The notes under the pieces are model-generated. The model was not told the origin of the DNA and did not search any database. It saw only the letters and a list, made by a program, of their open reading frames with translations. From positions 9,349,580 through 9,413,579 of the forward strand of contig OY720344.1 of assembly GCA_963082975.1 (NCBI GenBank): a stretch of 64,000 nucleotides of DNA, read 5' to 3'. Numbering within the stretch: position 1 is the stretch's first letter; each line of letters starts with the position of its first letter. This document shows positions 45,437-58,264 of the stretch, in pieces. Source of the DNA: Labia minor (lineage: Eukaryota > Arthropoda > Insecta > Dermaptera > Spongiphoridae). Both the position numbers and the translations under genes were made by a program.

Positions 45437-47198
45437 TAAAAAGGTAAGATGATTTTGTGGGGAAACTTTTGAACATTTTCGATTATTTTTAAAAAATTTT
45501 CAATTTGTTTGTCCCGGGTTGGTTAACTTTTGAAATACAAATTTTATATATATCAATAAAATTGTTTCATTTTTTGATAAATCATAAAGAATTATTTTTT
45601 TGTTATTATAAACTAATAATTAAAATTTTCAAATAAACATTAGATCTATTATTTTCATTATTTTATTAAATTTCGAATATTGAAAAGGAAAGTATCAGAT
45701 TTTTCATTTATGAAACTATATACTTATGTGTACTGGAAATGGTCTTATAAAGAGAGAAACTGAATTCTAAATCTTAAATGTAGGTTTTATATAAGTGTAA
45801 ATATGGCAAAACATTCCTTATATATATATACATAAATAGATATCTGGCATTTTATTGTTTTTTTTTTATTTTTAAAAATTTAATGATAAATGTATATATA
45901 TGTACATTAAAATTTTTTTATCGAGATAAATATAGATAAGTTTAAATTTTTTAATTAATAAAATTATATAATTAATTAAATTTTATATATACCATATATA
46001 ATTTTTAGTATTTAGTGACTTCATTACCTATAAACGAAAATAATATTAAAGAATTCTAAAGTATATTGAATTTTGTTATATTTAAGGTATATATAAAATA
46101 AACTACTATTTTTATTGTCCAAAGTTGTGGTCATTCATCCTCCTTACAATCCAGACAAATGAATATATGATTTCTTATATATATTATTTATTTTTATTAA
46201 TAAGAATCTCTTTACTGTTAAATATAATGATAATAAATAATTGTTAGAAAAAAATAAATAAATTGATTTAATCAAATTATTTTTTTTCCCAGTAGAATTG
46301 AATACTCATTGCAATCCCTCTTTTTTTCGTACAAAAAGACATTATGCAATCTTTTAACATCATTATAATAAATACAATTAGGTTTACATAATGTTTTACA
46401 TTAGATCATTAAAATTGTTAGAGAAAAACAGGTAAAGCGTTGAATGAATGAAAAAGATAAAGTAATAGAAATTATAATTAAAGAATTCGTTACGTGTACT
46501 ATCATTTTTTCATGAAATTAATTACTTCTGAATTTTTGTTATAACTCAATGTCATAAAGCCTATCCAATTTTTTTTTTATCATTAAATAAGAAAAATATA
46601 TAATTTAAAAAAAAAATAATTGGAAAAACAAAAAAATAATTAATATAAAAAGGGTTGAATATTTTTTCTTTAAATTATTGAAATATCTGATTTCTGAAAA
46701 TTTTATCAAATAATATAATTAAAAAAAACGAACGCCGAAAATAAATATAATTGCTTTATATTTGTAATCCAAGTTTTAAATTCATTGTAATTTTTTTTGT
46801 TTAACTTTAAATAATGTTAAAAAAATAAGATTATCTATTAATCTATGCTGTTATTTATTAGCTGAATACAATATTAATTTTAAACTTAATTATTTTTATA
46901 ATTTTATTTTAATTCGTTAATCAAGAAGATTTGTATTTTTACAGTGATTTATTTATTTTAGTTGTCTGTATGGTTCAAATCTAGTAACTCATTTTTAACA
47001 CAGTTGCAGTTGACCAATCGAACTAAAACTTTGCACACTTTTCAGATTTGGATGACAATACATGAATATGAAATAAAGATTTCATTTTCTTAATTAATAA
47101 ATTAATTAATAATTTTTAACCCATCATTAAATATCATTTATAATCTCAAAGTTTATACAAATAAAACTTAAAACCTTAAAAATTTATTTACTAAAATA
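45437..47198. other. AT-rich stretch, nothing recognised
   Basis: No gene, RNA or family repeat seen over about 1.8 kb. Confidence 0.4.
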
Positions 47199-47330
47199 TT
47201 AAGTTACAGCGTTTTATTTATAATTGCACTAAAAACTAGAAAATAATTTTTCTCTTAGTCTCAATAAGTATATTCTTCTTCAGGATGGGGTTGTTTTTAG
47301 TGCATTTATAAATAAAACACTGTAACTTAA
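47199..47330. mobile_element. 132-bp palindromic MITE
   Basis: TTAAGTTACAGCGTTTTATT, TATAATTGCACTAAAAAC at the left is mirrored by GTTTTTAGTGCATTTATAAA, TAAAACACTGTAACTTAA at the right (about 38-bp arms, two or three mismatches). The TTAA edges could be a target duplication. Confidence 0.75.
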
Positions 47331-47388
47331 TTTTTTTTTTTATTTATTTATTTTATTAATAAATCTTTTAATGAATTTAAATATGCAT

Positions 47389-47431
<43 letters not shown>

Positions 47432-48395
47432 TAAAAAAATTATTAACGTGTCTTATATTTATTTATTTATTTGCCAGAAAATGCCAAAAATGATTGAATT
47501 AAAAATTTCTGCCTCATGTTAAAATTATAAATTTTACATTGCGCTCTGCTATAAATATCCTATAAATAATACAGCAATTCAATCTTCTCTAAAATAACTT
47601 AATACCTTGAAATATTTTCAACTGAAATAAATTAAGATCAAATTGAAATTATAATTTATACAGTAAATAAAAGTGAAAATTAATTTTAACAAAAAATAAC
47701 ATAGCCAAGATAATTCTAAATGGAATATAAAATATTGTTTTGAAAAGAATGAATTTTTTTTAATTAATATACTTTTTTTAAAAAATACTATACACTATAT
47801 ATTTTATTATATATGTTTAAATAGCTAAAAGTTGTTAAATTAAATATTAATGAAATTATAGAAAAAAAAAAATAAATAAATGAAGAAAAAAATCCTTAGT
47901 ATAAAAATAAATATAAATTAAATATTTTTTAATTAAACAGTTTAGGAAGGAGAAATGATGGATGAAAAATAGAAATTTGACAAGTTAGTAAACAAATTTA
48001 TGGAGTGATTATATCATTTATATTTTTATTGAAATGTTTCCAAAAACTATATTGGTATCAAAGATACATACCAGATGACTTTGTTTCAATAAATAATAAA
48101 ATAAACACTATTTTGGGTGATTTCAATAATTGTTTTAAAGTTTTTTATAATTATATACCATATTATTATTATTATTGTCATTTTTAGTATTTCTCGAAAA
48201 GTTATATAATTGATATATAAAAATATCATTGAAAATAATTTTTTATCGATTGATGATATCATGTAATAAATTTAAAAATTAAAACAGTTTTATAATATGC
48301 ATAGTTCATGATTTTATATAAATTATAAAAACAATAACTTATAAAAAATTAAAAAAAATATACATATATAATAATATTTTTACTATTTTTTGAAG
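47331..48395. other. AT-rich stretch, nothing recognised
   Basis: (TA)n at about 47391-47426. The 60-codon frame at 48005-48187 is low-complexity. Confidence 0.4.
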
Positions 48396-48910
48396 TTTTT
48401 TAACGTTTTGAAGGATCCTGAATCATTTTCACTAAGGTTAAAAAAATATAATGTGTATGGATGTAGATAAGATTACGCAAAAACGGTTTGAGCTAGAATC
48501 ATGAAATTTGGTACATGGGCATTATTCAAAATTAGTAGTTTTCTATCAACTTTTGAGAAATGTTGTTCAACCGGAAGAGGATCATTACCTACAACGTTTT
48601 GATTTTTTTCATCTAAAGTGACCGTAAAAATAAAGATATATGTTTAATAGTTTGTCACATGATTAAAGATTGTATATAACTGCTATATATAGAATTTCAG
48701 CTTGATTGAATCTCTGAAAGTACCGGAATTAATTTTTTAACACTGCAAATCACGTGACGTGGTGCCATCAACAAAGAGCCAAACATGCGCTGGTTTAATA
48801 AATATTATTTATTAACTTATAATTTTTAATTAATTAAAATTAATTTAAATATAATATATGTTAATTAATCCAATTCAAATTTGCGAGATAGGCGAGTGGA
48901 GACACTCCAG
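48396..48910 (+). mobile_element. HINE-A, 5' truncated
   Basis: Starts at GTTTTTTAACGTTTTGAAGG, so the outer 5' repeat is lost; ends GCGAGATAGGCGAGTGGAGA, CACTCCAG. The GTCY tract is almost gone. Confidence 0.8.
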
Positions 48911-49849
48911 CTTATTTTTTAATTATGTATAGATCTGTTTAATTTAAAAATTAATTTATTCCTATATCAATAACCAATTCATGAAATTTAATAATTCTTT
49001 CTTTCAAAAATGAAAAAAGGGAAAGTTTGATTATAAATGTTTAGACATGTTTCAAGATTTTTTTTTTATAATATAATAATTTATTATATTTTTTTGAGGA
49101 TTCTATTAATTATGAGAATGAAACGTCTGAAAGATGATAATACGTTTGAATAGATCTTTTGTTAATCTTTTTAGGTAAACGTTCACGTGTAAAGCTGACT
49201 GAATCTTTCTACAAACGAATTCATTGATCCTCACTTAGGCTCTACATATATCCACTTTCGATTTGTTATGCTAATCTGTTAAAAAAATCCTTTTAAAATT
49301 TGTATAAATCAAAACTAAAAGGTCTAGCAGAATAAGAGATTAGATGGCTTATTTAAGCCAAGAAGTTGTTGTTAAAACGAATAAAAAAAAATCAATGTTT
49401 GTGTCTTTTTATATATGGAAAAATAAGAGCAAATATATCTGTTCAATTAGAGAAAAAGGTCATGGGTGGTCACGGCTTCTTTGCGCTGTTCTTCAAGATT
49501 AAGTTTCTAATTACGGAAAAAACAAGTTCATAAAGAATGAAATAATAAACATGTAAGAAAAGAAAAATAAAATAACGTGGATAGAGGAATCAATGGAATG
49601 CGTGTAGTGGGAGTTAAAAAAACAAAACAATAATGAATTGAAAGTGTATGGGTGTAAGATTTTCTATAAAAATTAAAATATTCTTAATAAAATATTATAA
49701 AATCGTATTATATGCGTGGTTTAATAAATTTGAATAAGAATAATGCAAGTCTACTGTCATACAATTAATTAATTAATTTATTTAGATTTGCAATTTATTG
49801 ATTTTTATTCTTATTGTGATATCAAAGCACTTACAAAATTCATTTTTTT
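48911..49849. other. AT-rich stretch, nothing recognised
   Basis: No gene seen. About 49435-49510 is slightly GC-richer. Confidence 0.35.
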
Positions 49850-50452
49850 ACTATCTCGCCAGAGATAGTATTGCGATCACGAATATTTTCGATGTCGAGA
49901 TTTAGATGTTTTTATACGTTTTGAAGGTTCCTGAATCATTTTCACTAAGATGGAAAAAAAGGTCTGTCTGTGTGTTTGTATGTAACCAAGATTATGCAAA
50001 AACGGTTTGAGCTAGAATAATGAAATTTGGTATACAGGAATTATTCAAAATTATTCGTAGTTTTGTATCAACTTTTGAGAAATGAAGCTCAACCGGAAGA
50101 GGGTCATTACCTACAACGTTTTGATTATTTTTTCCTCTAAAGTGACCATAAAAATAAAGATATATGTTTGATAATTTTTCACATGATTAATAATGCTATA
50201 AAACTGCTATATATAGAATTTCAGCTTGATTGAATCGCTGAAAGTACCGGAATTAATTTTTTAACACTGCAAATCACGTGATGCAACACGTGACGTGGTG
50301 CCATCAACAAAGAGCCAAACATGCGCTGGTTTACTGAATATTATTTATTATTTTAATTTATAATTTATAATTAATTAAATTTAATTTAAATATAATATAT
50401 GTTAATTAATCCAATTCAAATTTGCGAGATAGTCGAGTGGAGACACTCCAAC
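49850..50452 (+). mobile_element. HINE-A element, complete
   Basis: ACTATCTCGCCAGAGATAGT to GCGAGATAGTCGAGTGGAGA, CACTCCAAC. The microsatellite GTCTGTCTGTGTGTTTGTAT is at about 49963. Confidence 0.85.
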
Positions 50453-51400
50453 TTATTTCCTCTGCCTTTACTTTGTTTATTTAAACATCTAATATGATTT
50501 TTTATTATGATTATTAATATGATAAGGAAGCTTTTTTGGTTGATGAAAGGGGTGATGAGGATATGTGAGTTACATCCGCCTAAGGGATGATTTTTATTAA
50601 TTAATAAACCATATCAGGAAGGTTTTAGTAAAAACAAAATTTATAAAAATACCTATATTTGTAATGTTTCACATCAAAATATATATTAAGAGAGGGGCTT
50701 GAACGATCCTTTCTTATATTCATAAATTCAGGGTTAAAATTCAAAATATGAATTTTTTCGCAATGAAGGTTGATTTCATATTACAATAAACTAATAAAAA
50801 GATAAAAACTTTTAAATTTATAACTCCTTTGAGAATTTCGTTATTTATTGGAAAATTTCTCTTCTATTATATATATGTATATAATATATATATTCATATC
50901 AAGTAAATGACCTTTTTTCTGATTGGAAAAGTAAACCGAGGTCTAAAAGTTGCCCAATAAAGAAAAAAAATTCCTTGAGGTGATCCAACTGATACAAAGA
51001 AATAGTAATTTTCATAATGGAACGGATGATCCATCTAAAGTAAGAGAGAGAGAGAGAGAGAGAAAAAAACAAATATTAAAATAAATTAAATGGATATGGA
51101 AAAAAATGAAACTTTCTTTTTCCTTGATTTAACCCATGTGAAATGCAATCCATGTTTAACTATGCATCTGAATGTACAATAATTACCATTCAAAAGATTT
51201 ATATTTTATTATTAAAGAAAAGGTTGACAGTTATGGAATGTCATAGATAGCATTAAACGATTTCACAGCTGCAAGGCATCACTGAGAGAGAAATACGAAA
51301 TGGGCAGGGCACTAGAAAAAGGGAAAATCGAAACCGAAAAGAGTTAAAGAATCTGGATATAAATGGTTTTAAAGAATTTTAAAAAAGTATACTATTTTTT

Positions 51401-51442
<42 letters not shown>

Positions 51443-52237
51443 TATTTTTTGATATTTTTATTATTTTTTTAAAGGTAGAAATAAATAAATATAAATATAA
51501 AATAAATCTAAAAAAAAAAATCTTTAATCATTTTTACCTTGAATACCCCATAATTTCATAAATTATTATATTATTAAATTAATTTATTTAATAAATTATC
51601 ATCTATTTTGCCTATAACTTTAATAATTTTGTAATTTATGAAAATTTTTAAAATATGAATTTTAAATGTGGAAACACTCAATAAAATTTTTATTTTAAAA
51701 AAAAGTTATTATTATTATTAAAATATGTTATTAAAATACCTATTTCATATTTCATTAAATAATAATAAATATAAGATAAAATGATATAAGATATTATGTA
51801 AATATTAAAAGAAAGTATGTTAATAAATTTAAATTGTGGAAATATATGTATTTTCTTTATATTATATACTGATATACATATTATTATCATACTTAAAATT
51901 TACTTATGATTATTGAACTTCATCGAAATTTTAAAAAAAGTAGTTGATCTCAAAGTTAGAAAATGTAAACTTTCTACTGGGTTGATTATAAAAGAAATCT
52001 CTTTATTAATTTTACTTTTGAAGAGACTGGTTCTGTCAATAGTAAAATTTTTGATTTGATTTGAATTATTATATTTTTTATTTTATTAAAGAAAATTCTA
52101 ACATTAATGATATAAAAAAAGAATTTCAAGAGAAGTTTGGGAAATTTCAAATTCATAAGGTTTAATGTGGCATGAATTTTTTTAATATTTCGAATGTTTT
52201 ATAATTTATAAGAAATAGAATATAATTATATATATAT
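50453..52237. other. AT-rich stretch with simple repeats
   Basis: (GA)n at about 51041-51062. A T-run of some 29 bases facing A-runs is at about 51408-51442. No gene seen. Confidence 0.4.
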
Positions 52238-52325
52238 ATATACCTCTTATTGAACACATAGTCTACAATTTTCACCAATATCTATTCAATATCCGCAGAA
52301 ATTAATTTTCAAAATAGAACTTTTA
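52238..52325 (+). mobile_element. Family F fragment
   Basis: ATACCTCTTATTGAACACAT, TTCACCAATATCTATTCAAT and CCGCAGAAATTAAT match the 3' half of F (see 53554-53680). Isolated piece. Confidence 0.55.
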
Positions 52326-52970
52326 ATCAAAAACTAAAATTGCATTCAACTACTTTTATTCATTAAAATTTACTCTTTATCATTAAATAAAAATATCTAA
52401 AAAAAAAATATTTTCAATTTCAAAATAATTGTTGTGAGATAAGAAAACTTAAAATACAAAATTTATTGTAATTTATCACTTCAGTAAAACTTATATAATT
52501 TTCAAAAAGATTTATGAGTGAAACACCTGTTCCAAGCTTTTAAAAAATAGCATTTTATTAGATGTTGAAACGCTTACTTTGATGATTTAATTTTTTGATT
52601 TAAATTTTCAAATAAAGAAAAAAATAAGATTTTTTGAAATTGTTAATATATAATAATAAAATTGGTATGTTAGATATATTCAAATAAAATAATGGATAAT
52701 TAATTATAGCTAATGTATATTATAAATAATATTTGAATGATAATTAAATTAGTATTATAAAAGAAACGATAAAAATTTTGAATGTAAACAAGAAGAAAAT
52801 TTTTTTACCGTAATATAAAGTAAAGGCTTTTGTCTGCACATGGATCAGAATTTAAAATTTTTGAATCCAAAAGTGACTATAAAAGTTTTATGTCTGTCCG
52901 GAAAATTGTGACGTTATAGATTCAAAATTGGCTGAACCAATTTCTATGAAATTACATCACAATATTAACT

Positions 52971-53080
52971 ACATATATAAAAGGCAATGTCTGTGTGTCT
53001 GTCAAATACTCAAAAACTACCCGTCCGATTACGGTGAAACTTTCAGGGATTGTTGTGGGCATCCCAGGGAAGGTTTTAAT
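52971..53080 (+). mobile_element. Helitron 5' end (family G variant), extra copy
   Basis: CTACATATATAAAAGGCAAT, GTCTGTGTGTCTGTC resembles the 5' end at 53081, but is followed by its own sequence (ACCCGTCCGATTACGGTGAA). It abuts the full Helitron head to tail, giving two 5' ends for a single 3' end. Confidence 0.6.
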
Positions 53081-53553
53081 CTATATATATAAAAGGCAAT
53101 GTCTGTGTGTCTGTCTGTGTTATTGTTTTGTGTTTTGTACATATATATGTAAAATAAAGAACAAACAGAAATAAGAAAATAAATTTTAATTAATATAATT
53201 TATAAAAAAAAATAATGTTCATAAACTTAGAATATTAATTATTTAATTAATTAAAATCTACTTAAATAAATGCAAAGAGCCACAAATATATTAGTAAATA
53301 TATAAATAATAATATGAAATAGTCAAATAATCTTACTTATTATACTAGGAAAATTTGTTGTGTTGATTAAATTAAAATATATTTTCCAAGAAAACAAATA
53401 TATGTCTTATCTACATATACTGATTGAAACAAAATGGATGAAAACCTTTTACATACAGACTTTCAACCAAATACCATGTATCACTCGGGGGTACAGGGGG
53501 CGGAGCCCCCGTCTAGGTATGAAGAGCGCCTGGAAGGCGCTCAGAGCAGCTAG
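53081..53553 (+). mobile_element. Nonautonomous Helitron (family G), full length
   Basis: Starts TCTATATATATAAAAGGCAA after an A; ends GGGGGCGGAGCCCCC, GAGCGCC-TGGAA-GGCGCTC, AGAGCAG, CTAG before a T. 5' TC, a hairpin 7 bases before CTAG and A/T flanks are the canonical Helitron hallmarks. 473 bp with no Rep/helicase coding; dependent on an autonomous partner not in the window. The 74-codon frame at 53360-53584 crosses the 3' end and is not a gene. Confidence 0.8.
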
Positions 53554-53756
53554 TTATTATATATACCTCTTATTGATCACATAGGCTATAATTTTCACCA
53601 ATATCTATTCAATAACCGCAGAAATTAATTTTTAAAAATTAATATAATGCTCCACGTTGTTTATTCAATATTTCAATGATTTATTGATTATATGAAAATT
53701 AAAATATTATTTTTTAAGACAAAAATAATATAAAGGGGTTGTTTTCTAAGTTTGTG

Positions 53757-54165
53757 AATTTTTCCTAATCTTAGGAGAATATCAATGTGGATTAAGGCCA
53801 AATCGGACAACATTAGATTAAATCTAAGAACATTCAATATTTCTGTACATAAATTATTTTAGAGTTTGGGCATTGAGTATATCTAACTTAACAAAATGAA
53901 TATTTATATATTTCTACAATTTTAATACAATAAATCAAACAAATGTAAATTAAATAAATATAGACCATGTGACTAGAAGAGATCGAAAGAAAAGCAACGG
54001 GGAGATCAATTGAGAAATCATCAGTTCGTAAAACAAAGGTAAAGAAGAACTTGAAGAAGTTGGGAGAGAATAGGTGGATGGAGGTGGATCAGGACAGAGA
54101 CTGTTAGAGAGATATTCTTGTTGTGACTAATAATTTTCGCATCCCCACCAAGTTCTTTTAAGGAC
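53757..54165 (+). pseudogene. Family N non-LTR reverse transcriptase pseudogene, internally deleted
   Basis: The first part (53757-53880) encodes LGEYQCGLRPNRTT and a trace of the next helix, the G-RP-R-TT block of the reverse transcriptase. After A/T-rich filler the second part (about 53960-54165) has GRSIEKSSVRKTKVKKNLKK, LGENRWMEVDQDRDCW and VVTNNFR, the C-terminus. The catalytic YADD region is missing. Both parts are on the same strand, so this is probably one decayed insertion. Confidence 0.65.
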
Positions 54166-54477
54166 AGAAAATAACTATGGCCTAGAAAAATTGTTAAAGA
54201 AATTAATAAAAAAACAAAACAAATAAATCAATTTATTTAAATTATTACTATTAATGAATGAATGTATATATTTTTAGTTTATCTATAATTTTAAAACCTT
54301 AAAAATGATAATTTTACTTTTAAGATATTCTCAAGTCTTTAACTTTAAATTTTCTTAAATATCATTATAATTAAAAATATTCAATAAAAATCAAGCAATG
54401 AAAGTAAAATATCAAAATGAAATGATTAACAGACATTATACTTTATTATAACATATACAATAAAATATATAATTAAT
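54166..54477. other. AT-rich spacer
   Basis: Nothing recognised. Confidence 0.35.
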
Positions 54478-54625
54478 TTACTGATTAAATTAAAATATTT
54501 TTTAAATAAGAACACAAAAAGAAATGAATCTTTGAATATACTGATTGAAATAAAATAAATGAAAACTTATTACATAGAGACTTTCATCGAAATATTATGT
54601 ATTACTTTGGGGTACAGATGCCCGA
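54478..54625 (+). mobile_element. Diverged family G Helitron fragment
   Basis: TACTGATTGAAATAAAATAA, ATGAAAACTTATTACATAGA and TTTGGGGTACAG follow the family G order seen at 53425-53500, but the hairpins and CTAG end are missing. Confidence 0.55.
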
Positions 54626-55290
54626 GGACTTAGTTTTTTCTAATACATATTTGCAAAATAACTAAATCTTCAAATTAATTTATATAATTTTAAAATCCTA
54701 ATTTAATTCAAAGTGAAGAACAAAATAATGTCAATTTTTAATATATAGTTTAATAAATATGAAAACAAGAAATAATTAATTTTAAAATATAGTACAATTT
54801 TGATTTACAAAATACGAGTTTCCCATAAATAAATATATTTATAACTGAAGAATATAAATTTAAGTTTCGATTATATTATAATATTATAATTTCGATTATA
54901 TTATATTACAATATATTATAAAATATATTTGTCTAGAACATTAATATGTAAATTAAATAGTAAATATGTTCGAGTATATACATATTATCGTTGTGATTTA
55001 TAGGAGATGTGTGAGGTCTAAATGTTTGGAGGTTTAACTTTGGAAAATATTGCCTTGAAAATTGACAATGGCCTATAAATTTTAATTTTAATGCCCTTTT
55101 AAGGGAAAAATGTTTCTAAAATATACCGAACAAAGATATTTTAAAATTTATATGATCCAATATATTATAACTAAATTATAATAGAATATAATATATTATT
55201 ATAAAAAGAAAAAAATAATTTATCTTATATAAATTAAAAATGTTTAGTTAATGATAAATACTACTTTTTTAATTTATATAGATAGTACTT
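54626..55290. other. AT-rich stretch, nothing recognised
   Basis: No gene seen; one patch at 54990-55110 is slightly GC-richer. Confidence 0.35.
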
Positions 55291-55800
55291 GGTTTACCGA
55301 GTCGCCACTCGGTCATTAAAAAAAATTATTCCTTATTATCGGGTTTGACTGATAATATTAAAAGAACATAAATTTAAAAAAAAGTCTGAAAGCAAAAAAG
55401 TATGGCCTGTGGATATAACATCATATATATTTCGTAATTTGATTTGATTTTGTAGAAATTTTAAAGAAACGCTGTCTGGCGTAGTTGCTGATGTCATTTA
55501 AATTTCCCATTTTAAATTAAGAAAAAACTAATAAATGTTCTGAAGCAATTTCAAATAATTTAAAAGTACGTATTAATGCACTGAAAGACAGATATGAATA
55601 TAACATAAATATTTTAAATTTTATATTATTTATAATATTTTGTATTTAAGGAAGCGCTGTCTGGCGTAGTTGCTGATGTCATTTAAATTTCTAAATTTTA
55701 AATTAAGAAAAAACTAATAAATATGATTTTTCCCGAAACTGAAACCAATACGGATCGATTTTTCTTTATAAAAATGATCTATGGTACGAATTTCAAAAAT
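55291..55800 (+). mobile_element. HINE-B-related element (B-prime) with internal direct repeat and family C end
   Basis: It opens with a stem-loop ACCGAG-TCGCC-ACTCGGT and ATTATCGGGTTTGACTG, the inverted counterpart of the family C end at 17.8 kb. A block with GCTGTCTGGCGTAGTTGCTG occurs twice (about 55468 and 55652). The right half parallels the HINE-B centre (CAATTTCAAATAATTT, TTAAATTAAGAAAAAACTAA). This links families B and C; the boundaries are uncertain. Confidence 0.5.
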
Positions 55801-56560
55801 AATCCTTCGTGCGGTTTAATATTTCAAAAGTAATATAATAAGATAAGATATATAGAATAGTTTTTCTTTACTTTATTTATAATAAACTTTTTATTGTTTG
55901 TATTATCCACTGAAATTGAATAATATTTATGTTATCTATTCTCTCAATAAAAGAATTAGAAATAATTTCACAGAAACTTTTATGTTTATATCAGGCATAT
56001 ACCATAAAAGTTGATAGAAATATGAATGTATCAATGTTTATACATTTTCTTGAATTATAGGTATTTGATAAATAGATAATATATAAATCACATAAAATGT
56101 TATGGAAATATAAAAATGTTATCACCGAAAGAATTTAATTAAAATAATATAAATTCAAAAACGAAGAGAGAAATAAGCTGACACAATAAAAATAAAAGGG
56201 AGGATTTTCTTTTAATCCCGAAAAAGGATGATAAAGTGATTTTTTATTCATTGGGTATTATAATAATAATTTAAATTCTTAATAAATTAGAATAAAAATT
56301 TCATAGATTCTTTTTATTTATTTTTTTTTGCCTTCGAGTTATATAGAATAATAATAAAATGATATGATTCTCCAAGAATCTTGTTAGTTCAATGATAAAA
56401 ATAAATCGATTTAACAAATCAGAAAAAAAAAATTTTAGATAAGAAAAAATATATGAAATTGCTAAATATGAAATGTAAACAAATAATAACACGGATTATG
56501 TGAGTTAATATTGAGAAAACGTAAAGTTGAATTGAATAATTTCTCTATTTGGAGGATATA
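55801..56560. other. AT-rich stretch, nothing recognised
   Basis: No gene or repeat family seen. Confidence 0.35.
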
Positions 56561-56568
56561 CAATTCCA

Positions 56569-57039
56569 ATGAAGAAGATTCGTTTTTATGCAAATGAAAA
56601 TTGGAAGGAAGGAGGTTTGGAAGATGGTTGTGTGATAATTACCATGCAGTACATGGATGTTGTCCGACCGGCGAAGAGACCGGAGAAGGAGGTCTTCGAT
56701 AGGAGCCCGAGGCGGGGAAATCGCACACCTTCCAAGGGAGCACCTCACTCACTCACTGGCTCACTAGAACTCGAAGGGTCTCTTCGTGATCACGAACGAG
56801 GCCGGCGACGAGTAACGGACTGGGACAAGGCCAGGCACCAACTGTCGGAGCTCTGGGCTGAATGGCTTGGCTCCGGCGGCCCCCTCCAGCAACTCACTCC
56901 CCCACCCGACCACACTCAGACACCCTTCGATACCCTGACCAACCCCAAGTCATGGACACCCTTCTGCAGGGATACATGGCCATCATTCAAAAGGACTGAA
57001 ATTGAAGCTGAAGCCAAAAACAAATTGAATAGCGGATAA
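56569..57039 (+). CDS. 156-codon open frame in a GC-rich island, possible exon or promoter region
   Basis: The longest open frame in the window, starting MKKIRFYANENWKEGGLEDG and ending AEAKNKLNSG, with an R/P/T/S-rich, hydrophilic middle. No signal peptide, membrane segment or family motif is recognised. About 56640-56960 is exceptionally GC- and CpG-rich, so stops are rare by composition and the frame may be fortuitous. The opposite strand holds repeated GTGAGTGAGTGAG and several possible 5' splice sites. I favour a promoter-proximal or 5' UTR island of a host gene over a real protein. Confidence 0.3.
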   Translation: MKKIRFYANENWKEGGLEDGCVIITMQYMDVVRPAKRPEKEVFDRSPRRGNRTPSKGAPHSLTGSLELEGSLRDHERGRRRVTDWDKARHQLSELWAEWLGSGGPLQQLTPPPDHTQTPFDTLTNPKSWTPFCRDTWPSFKRTEIEAEAKNKLNSG

Positions 57040-58037
57040 ATGAAAATAATTGGGTCATTGGCCATGGAAACCATGGAAAGGGTCTGAAAAAAAGGGTTGA
57101 AAGTGAATGTCATTTGGACATTGAATGAACAGCATGTTCATTAAAATAAACGTGACGTTTGATTTGGAAACAGGTGCATAAAAGAGTAGTAAAAAATTGA
57201 AAAAAGAGAGAGATTAGATCAGAGTAATTCCTTTTATTTATTTATTTATTTATTTATAATGCAAATTTACTTATTATTATAAATTAAAATAAACCAAATG
57301 CAAACTTAAGCTTAAATAATGTGTATATCCATTAATTATTTTAATTTCATAATTATACATAAATTAATAATATCGATTATATTATTCCAAATAATTTATG
57401 TTAAATTAATTAATTTATTATTTTTGTTTTATAATACTTAAAATTTATAAAATTAAAATAAAAATAAAAAAAAGTTAAAATTTTTATATTTTTTGGTGAT
57501 TTCTCCTCTTAAAAAATAATATAAAATTATTGCGATTTAAGGATCCATAATGGAAGGATATCTTTGAAAATCTTGTTTTTAATAATAATTTCATTTAATA
57601 ATAGAAAAAATGATCTATATTGAAATCAGTATAAATTATTTATTAAATTTTGAATAAATTAAGTTATCCAAGAGGAAAAAGTATTTTTAATTTCTTAGTA
57701 TCATATCATTGGCTTGTAAATATTAAAATATCAATATTATATAATACTTACAATTATTGATTTTCTTTATTTTACTTTGAAAAATATTAAAATAAAATTA
57801 AAATATATTAAATATTTTTTCAATTTTTTTTATGTCTTTTATACAATTATATAATAAATTATTTGAATAGAATTGGTAAAAGGGTACATTTTGTTTAAAT
57901 TATATTAAACATTTTGTAATAATTTCATTTGAATGAACTTTCTGTAAATATTTTATTATGGTATTAGACGAAATAATTATGTAGAAATAAGTTTAAATAT
58001 TATAATAATTACAAAAATCATTGAATGTTATTGAAAT

Positions 58038-58078
<41 letters not shown>

Positions 58079-58127
58079 CAACGAAGAAAATTTATTTTCA
58101 ACAAATTATTTTTATTATAACGATTAT
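57040..58127. other. AT-rich stretch
   Basis: (TTTA)n at about 57233-57258 and (TA)n at about 58040-58070. Short palindromes CCATGGAAACCATGG (57063) and AATGAACAGCATGTTCATT (57123) lie just right of the GC island. No gene seen. Confidence 0.4.
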
Positions 58128-58264
58128 CTCAACTTCACTTGGCGTCTGTCTCTCTGTTTGTCTGTCTGTTCGCACTTTTGACAAATTGAAATCGATTTTT
58201 CATCATCTTTAAATTGAGATAGACTTTTGAAAATTTCTATAGATATTTCGCTCGGAGCAGCTAG
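58128..58264 (+). mobile_element. Helitron-like fragment with 3' CTAG end
   Basis: (GTCT)n-type tract GTCTCTCTGTTTGTCTGTCT, then CGCTCGGAGCAG and CTAG at 58261-58264. The final GGAGCAGCTAGT matches the family G terminus, but the main hairpin is eroded. Confidence 0.5.

Larger units (their letters stand above)
52822..53680 (+). mobile_element. Family F element interrupted by Helitron insertion
   Basis: The left piece 52822-52970 (GGCTTTTGTCTGCACATGG ... ATTACATCACAATATT) continues at 53554-53680 (ATACCTCTTATTGATCACAT ... CCACGTTGTTTATTCAAT). Together they rebuild the order seen in the intact F at 28.8 kb. The intervening 52971-53553 is family G Helitron sequence. The 3' stem-loop of F is not recognisable. 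Confidence 0.7.
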
